Assembly (NCBI GenBank): GCA_029256665.1
Contig: JAQSXN010000115.1
Coordinates: forward strand, 1 to 8,890
DNA length: 8,890 nucleotides
Direction of reading: 5' to 3'
From: Paenibacillus sp.
GTDB taxonomy: Bacteria > Bacillota > Bacilli > Paenibacillales > Paenibacillaceae
Shown: piece by piece, positions 5,304 through 8,890 of the stretch
Layout: every line of letters begins with the position of its first letter
Numbering within the stretch: the stretch's first letter is position 1
The notes under the pieces: model-generated
The model's input: only the letters and a program-made list of their open reading frames with translations
What the model was told of the DNA's origin: nothing
Database searches by the model: none
Position numbers and translations under genes: made by a program

Positions 5304-6947
5304 TTACTGTTCGACGCCAAGCTTCACCTTGTTTTCTTCAAAGCGCGCTTGGCGGAAGGCCTCTACCTTCTCGTAGCCGGCGTCCATGCGGTCTTTCTTG
5401 TAATCCTCGAGTATCGCGTCGAATTCGTTTTCCGTCGGGGCGAGTACCAGCTTGGGCAGCGCGCGTCCCCAAAGCTGCGAAATCTTGGTCGCCATAATGC
5501 CCTCCTCCGACGTTCCTGTCGGATTCAGATAATCGTACAGGCTGAAGCTGACGCTTTTTCCTTTGGTCCACTCCGTCGGCTGCGCGTTAGGCCCCGATGC
5601 CGGCGGCTCCCATTGCGTTCTGATATTCGTGTCCATCAGCATCCAGTACTTGAAGTTGACGCCGTCTTCTCTGGAGGACTGCCCGCCGTCCGTATCCATC
5701 AACTGCTTCACCTCCGGCAGGAATTGATCCTTGCCGTTGATCGTATCGTAGGTGACGCCCTTCTCGCCGAGGAACATATCTTTATTTCCTTCCTCGCTCA
5801 TCAAGTACGTCAAGAATTGGATCGCTTTGGCCTTGTCCTTCACATCCTTGGAGATCAGGGTTAACGTCCAGCCGGTCAGCCCCGGACCCGCAAGCGTCGG
5901 ATCGGCCAAGTCGGCATTAGCCGGACCGTCGATCGCGACATAATTTCCATCTGGATTGGCATTATACAAGGCCTGGTTTTGGGCGGCGATATCAATATTC
6001 TGGTGCAGCATCGCGAAGTAACGGCCCTGGGCTGCCTTCTCTTCCACCTGCGGCCGCTTGTCGACGAACACGTCCTTTGCGAGCAAACCTTCTTCGTTCG
6101 CTTGGCGGAACGTCTTCAGCCAATTCAAGTAATCGGGATCCGTTCCGCGATCGTACAACTTGCCGTCCTTCTCGAACGGCACGGCCAGGAAATTCTGCAA
6201 GTACGAATCGAGCGAATAGTTGCCCGTATCCGTGAACTCGTGCAGCCCGATCGGAATAAGCGGCTGCCCGTTCACCTCCGGGAATTTCTCCTTGGCGGCC
6301 CGCAGCGCGCCCAGGAAGCCTTCCGGCGTCCGCATCTCCGGCTTGCCGATCGCTTCATAGATGTCCTTGCGGACCAGGAAGGTCTGATTGGAGGTAAACT
6401 CCGTGCCGTATTTCTCGTAATCCTGAGCGGATGAAGAAGCATTGGGATAACCATAGACGTGTCCGTCCTCCTGCGTATACCAGCCGAGCTTGGCCGGATC
6501 CGCGATCTTCAGGAAGTACGGATCGTATTGCTCCGCCAGTTCGTCCAGCGGCAGCAGCATGTCGCCTTCGATCATCGTGGCGATCGCCTCGTCGCTCGAG
6601 CCAAGCGTAATGAAATCCGGCAAGTGGCCGGAGGCGATCATCGTGTTCATCTTTTCCTTCTCGTTGCCCGCCGGCACGATGAAGTTGATATCGACGCCGG
6701 TCTTCCGGGTGACGTACTGGGACGTCTTGTCTTCGCCCCACTTGGCGTTGAACCAGGAGAAGTTAATATACCAGTCAAAGGTAATCGGTTTCGTATTCGT
6801 CGTCCAGCCCGGCTTGTTCGCGTCCAGCGTCACCGCCGTCTGACTATTGCTCTCCGGCTTATTCTCTTCGTTATTACCCGATGCGCAAGCAGACAGCAAG
6901 ATCGTAACGGCCAGACCGGCCGCCATCCATTTCCAGCTTTTCCCCAT
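5304..6947 (-). CDS. Sugar-binding lipoprotein of an ABC importer, LipO/YtcQ-like
   Basis: This is the extracellular solute-binding component of a carbohydrate ABC importer, 547 residues, normal for the large binding proteins of this group. Residues 1-21 form a lipoprotein signal: MGKSWKW, a hydrophobic core, then the lipobox LLSAC with C21 as the lipidated residue. A Ser/Asn/Glu-rich spacer follows. The mature part has the family look: FDWYINFSWFNAKWG near the N-terminus, VTRKTGVDINF, then ASGHLPDFITLG and LLPLDELAEQYDPYF. The start is ATG at 6947 because AAGGGG lies 9 bases upstream. ATGs at 6974 and 6956 lack a well-spaced site and would add a charged leader. It follows the second permease gene by 54 bases. 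The ligand cannot be read from sequence; the nearby GH128-like enzyme suggests beta-glucan oligosaccharides. Confidence 0.92.
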   Translation of the reverse strand: MGKSWKWMAAGLAVTILLSACASGNNEENKPESNSQTAVTLDANKPGWTTNTKPITFDWYINFSWFNAKWGEDKTSQYVTRKTGVDINFIVPAGNEKEKMNTMIASGHLPDFITLGSSDEAIATMIEGDMLLPLDELAEQYDPYFLKIADPAKLGWYTQEDGHVYGYPNASSSAQDYEKYGTEFTSNQTFLVRKDIYEAIGKPEMRTPEGFLGALRAAKEKFPEVNGQPLIPIGLHEFTDTGNYSLDSYLQNFLAVPFEKDGKLYDRGTDPDYLNWLKTFRQANEEGLLAKDVFVDKRPQVEEKAAQGRYFAMLHQNIDIAAQNQALYNANPDGNYVAIDGPANADLADPTLAGPGLTGWTLTLISKDVKDKAKAIQFLTYLMSEEGNKDMFLGEKGVTYDTINGKDQFLPEVKQLMDTDGGQSSREDGVNFKYWMLMDTNIRTQWEPPASGPNAQPTEWTKGKSVSFSLYDYLNPTGTSEEGIMATKISQLWGRALPKLVLAPTENEFDAILEDYKKDRMDAGYEKVEAFRQARFEENKVKLGVEQ

Positions 6948-7001
6948 GTCGTGCATCCCCTTTTCTCTTCTCATATTAACACGCTATCGCGCCGCAATCA
7001 G

Positions 7002-7886
7002 CTACCCCTTAATCGAACCGATCATGAGGCCTTTCACAAAATATTTCTGCAAAAACGGATACGCAAGAACGATCGGAAGCGTCGTGACGACCATCGTCGC
7101 GAGCTTGATGGATTGGCTCGTCACCGTCTGGGCGACGACTCCCGCCGCCGATGCCGCCATCTGGTTGGAGCCCGAGCCGGCAATGACCCGGTACAGGTAC
7201 GTCTGGATCGGCTGCAGCTCCGGATTGTTGATATAGATCATGCCCGTGAAATAATCGTTCCACTGGCCAACGCCGTTGTACAGCGCGATCGTCGCGATAA
7301 CCGGCATCGATACCGGCAGCACGATCCGGACGAATAGGAGCAGATCGTTGGCCCCGTCGATGCGGGCCGCTTCCTCCAGCGCTTCCGGCAGCTCCTTGAA
7401 GAACGTTGCCATAATAATTAAATTAAAGAAGCTGAACATGGCCGGAATGACGTACACCAAAAAATGGTCCAGCAGTCCGATGTTTCGAATCAGCAAGTAA
7501 GTCGGAATTAATCCGCCGCCGAAAAACATCGTGATCATGCCAAACGTCATGTACGACCGGCGTCCCACCAGATCGCGCCTCGAGAACGAATAAGCAACCA
7601 TCGCCGTAAAAAACACGGAAACAGCGGTCCCGACGATCGTCTTCGCAATGGTAACGGCGAACGCCGTCCGTATGCCGCCGTTCAAGAACACCGCCGCGTA
7701 GCTGTCCAAGCTGAACTGTCGCGGCCACCAGTAGATGCCTCCCCTCATGGCGTCCATGGAGTCGTTCAGCGAATTGACGACCACGTACCAGACGGGATAC
7801 AACGTGATGAAGCAGATGAATGCCATTAACGCATAGTTGGCGATATCGAACGCGGTTGCCCCGTTACGGCTCCTCTTCAAGCCCAC
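7002..7886 (-). CDS. Sugar ABC importer permease, YtcP/LplC-like (MalG type)
   Basis: This is the second membrane subunit of the importer, 294 residues, full length for the family. It has about six membrane segments, the first at about 15-38 (ANYALMAFICFITLYPVWYV). The conserved cytoplasmic coupling loop that touches the ATPase is EEAARIDGAN at 171-180. The C-terminus QKYFVKGLMIGSIKG is typical of this branch. It starts with GTG at 7886, supported by a perfect GGAGGTGA (7893-7900) six bases upstream. The gene follows the other permease with a 16-base gap, so both are on one transcript. No ATPase is encoded in the window; importers of this kind in Bacillus use a shared ATPase such as MsmX. Confidence 0.93.
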   Translation of the reverse strand: MGLKRSRNGATAFDIANYALMAFICFITLYPVWYVVVNSLNDSMDAMRGGIYWWPRQFSLDSYAAVFLNGGIRTAFAVTIAKTIVGTAVSVFFTAMVAYSFSRRDLVGRRSYMTFGMITMFFGGGLIPTYLLIRNIGLLDHFLVYVIPAMFSFFNLIIMATFFKELPEALEEAARIDGANDLLLFVRIVLPVSMPVIATIALYNGVGQWNDYFTGMIYINNPELQPIQTYLYRVIAGSGSNQMAASAAGVVAQTVTSQSIKLATMVVTTLPIVLAYPFLQKYFVKGLMIGSIKG

Positions 7887-7892
7887 CTTCTA

Positions 7893-7900
7893 TCACCTCC
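7893..7900 (-). promoter_or_regulatory. Ribosome binding site deciding a GTG start
   Basis: Minus-strand GGAGGTGA, fully complementary to the 16S rRNA tail, lies six bases before GTG at 7886. It sits between the stop of the first permease (TAG, 7905-7903) and this start, supporting the non-ATG start. Confidence 0.85.
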
Positions 7901-7902
7901 CT

Positions 7903-8847
7903 CTAGAATAACGATGTTTGATTCAATCTCTTGGTCACGCCGTTGGCCACGAGCAGCAGCAGCAACGCGATCAGCGACTTCAGAAGTCCGACAGCCGTCG
8001 AATAAGAGAAACGTCCTTGCTGCAGTCCGACCTGATACACGTACACGTCGATGACGTTGCTCGCGGATTCGTTAAGCGCGTTCTTCAGCACCATGATCTG
8101 ATCGAAATTCGAGTTGAAGATGCCGCTGACGGCGAGCACGAACAGGATCGAGATCGTTCCGCCAATGGACGGGAGCGTGATGTACCGCATCTTCTGCCAC
8201 CGGTTCGCGCCGTCGATCGTCGCGGCTTCGTACATGTCCGGCGGAATGCTCGCGATCGCGGCCAGGTAGATGATCGCGGACCAGCCCAGCTCCTTCCCGA
8301 TGTCCGAGCCGACCGCGATGCCCCAGAAGTAGCCGGGCTCCGCAAGATACGTGATCGGCTCCTCGATCAGACGTGCCGCGAGCAGCAGCTCGTTCGCGAT
8401 GCCGGTCTCGGATAGCCATGTCGTGACGATTCCGCCCAGGATAACCCAAGATAGAAAGTGGGGCAGGTACGAGATCGTCTGGACGTACCGCTTGAACCGC
8501 AAAGAACGAAGCTCGTTCAGCAATAACGCGAACGCGATGGGAATCGGGAAGCCGATACACAGCTTGAGCGCGCTCATGCCGAGCGTATTGATGATCACGT
8601 ACCGCAGGTTGTCGTCCTCCAGAAACGCCCGGAAGTGCTCGAGTCCCGCCCAAGGCGCCTCGGAGATCGGCTTCGCGACGCTGTATTGCTTGAATGCAAT
8701 CAGAATCCCATACATCGGCGCGTAGCAGAACACGAGCATCCACGCGATGCCCGCGAGCGCCATTACTTGCAAATATTTTTGTTTGAGCAGCCTGCTTCCA
8801 ATGCGCCCGATGCGCTTCCGGTCCGGCCGCGCGATTGGTGCTTCCAT
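7903..8847 (-). CDS. Sugar ABC importer permease, LplB-like (MalF type)
   Basis: This is the first membrane subunit of the importer, 314 residues, a normal length. A basic N-terminus (RPDRKRIGRIGSRLLKQK) leads into membrane segment 1 (about 27-50, ending YAPMYGILIAFKQY, typical of LplB proteins). Further segments lie near 85-110, 128-146, 172-200, 228-245 and 285-300. The coupling loop is EAATIDGANRW at 207-217. The ATG at 8847 has AGGAGG (8855-8860) seven bases upstream. It is the first visible gene of the transport operon, with the other permease 16 bases downstream and the binding protein after that. Substrate specificity cannot be deduced from the permease alone. Confidence 0.93.
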   Translation of the reverse strand: MEAPIARPDRKRIGRIGSRLLKQKYLQVMALAGIAWMLVFCYAPMYGILIAFKQYSVAKPISEAPWAGLEHFRAFLEDDNLRYVIINTLGMSALKLCIGFPIPIAFALLLNELRSLRFKRYVQTISYLPHFLSWVILGGIVTTWLSETGIANELLLAARLIEEPITYLAEPGYFWGIAVGSDIGKELGWSAIIYLAAIASIPPDMYEAATIDGANRWQKMRYITLPSIGGTISILFVLAVSGIFNSNFDQIMVLKNALNESASNVIDVYVYQVGLQQGRFSYSTAVGLLKSLIALLLLLVANGVTKRLNQTSLF

Positions 8848-8854
8848 GCCTTCC

Positions 8855-8876
8855 CCTCCTGTCTGTAGTCATTATA
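8855..8876 (-). promoter_or_regulatory. Ribosome site and possible -10 box of the transport operon
   Basis: AGGAGG (8855-8860, minus strand) is the ribosome site of the LplB-like gene. TATAAT (8871-8876, minus strand) is a perfect -10 hexamer, but its -35 partner would fall outside the window and the leader would be only about 17 bases. The ribosome site is firm; the promoter is tentative. Confidence 0.4.
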
Positions 8877-8890
8877 AGATGGCGGTGGAG

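Noticed and set aside
6948..6974. Earlier start of the binding-protein gene at 6974 or 6956
   Set aside because: ATG 6974 has no ribosome site, and ATG 6956 directly abuts the AAGGGG that fits ATG 6947. Starting at 6947 gives a normal lipoprotein signal.

Overview
The window reads as one carbohydrate-acquisition locus from a Gram-positive, moderately GC-rich Firmicute of the Paenibacillaceae type (Paenibacillus or Cohnella). This rests on strong AGGAGG-type ribosome sites, a lipoprotein-type solute-binding protein, LplB/YtcP-type permeases with no ATPase gene, a YesM/YesN two-component pair, and a CcpA-type cre sequence. The genus is inferred; no rRNA or marker gene is present. Every gene I can support is on the minus strand, so the biological order runs from the right edge to the left.

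Reading on the minus strand: an LplB-like permease (8847-7903), a YtcP/LplC-like permease (7886-7002, GTG start), and a LipO/YtcQ-like sugar-binding lipoprotein (6947-5304) form a transport operon. A strong hairpin terminator (5261-5299) lies directly after the lipoprotein stop codon. Only 14 bases further on starts a YesM-like sensor kinase (5246-3357), overlapped at its stop codon by a YesN-like response regulator with an AraC-type DNA-binding domain (3357-1783). A second terminator (1725-1764) closes this block.

About 780 bases without a gene follow (1000-1782). They hold a large imperfect palindrome (1674-1719), a set of related inverted and direct repeats built on TAACGGACT and GCCGCTATTT (1354-1536), a direct-repeat pair (1191-1220), and the promoter region of the last gene. 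That gene runs off the left edge. It encodes a secreted enzyme with a signal peptide, a fibronectin type III domain and a glycoside hydrolase catalytic core resembling family GH128 (endo-beta-1,3-glucanases). Its predicted promoter carries a 16-base sequence matching every position of the cre consensus, overlapping the -10 box.

Working model (inference): the secreted hydrolase cuts a polysaccharide, probably a beta-1,3-glucan, outside the cell. The lipoprotein captures the oligosaccharides, the two permeases import them using an ATPase encoded elsewhere, YesM senses the ligand through its extracellular region, and YesN activates transcription. CcpA would shut off the hydrolase when a better carbon source is present. 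The individual gene families are common in this group. The less ordinary material is in the 780-base gap and in the control signals. I found no clear sign of a wholly new system.
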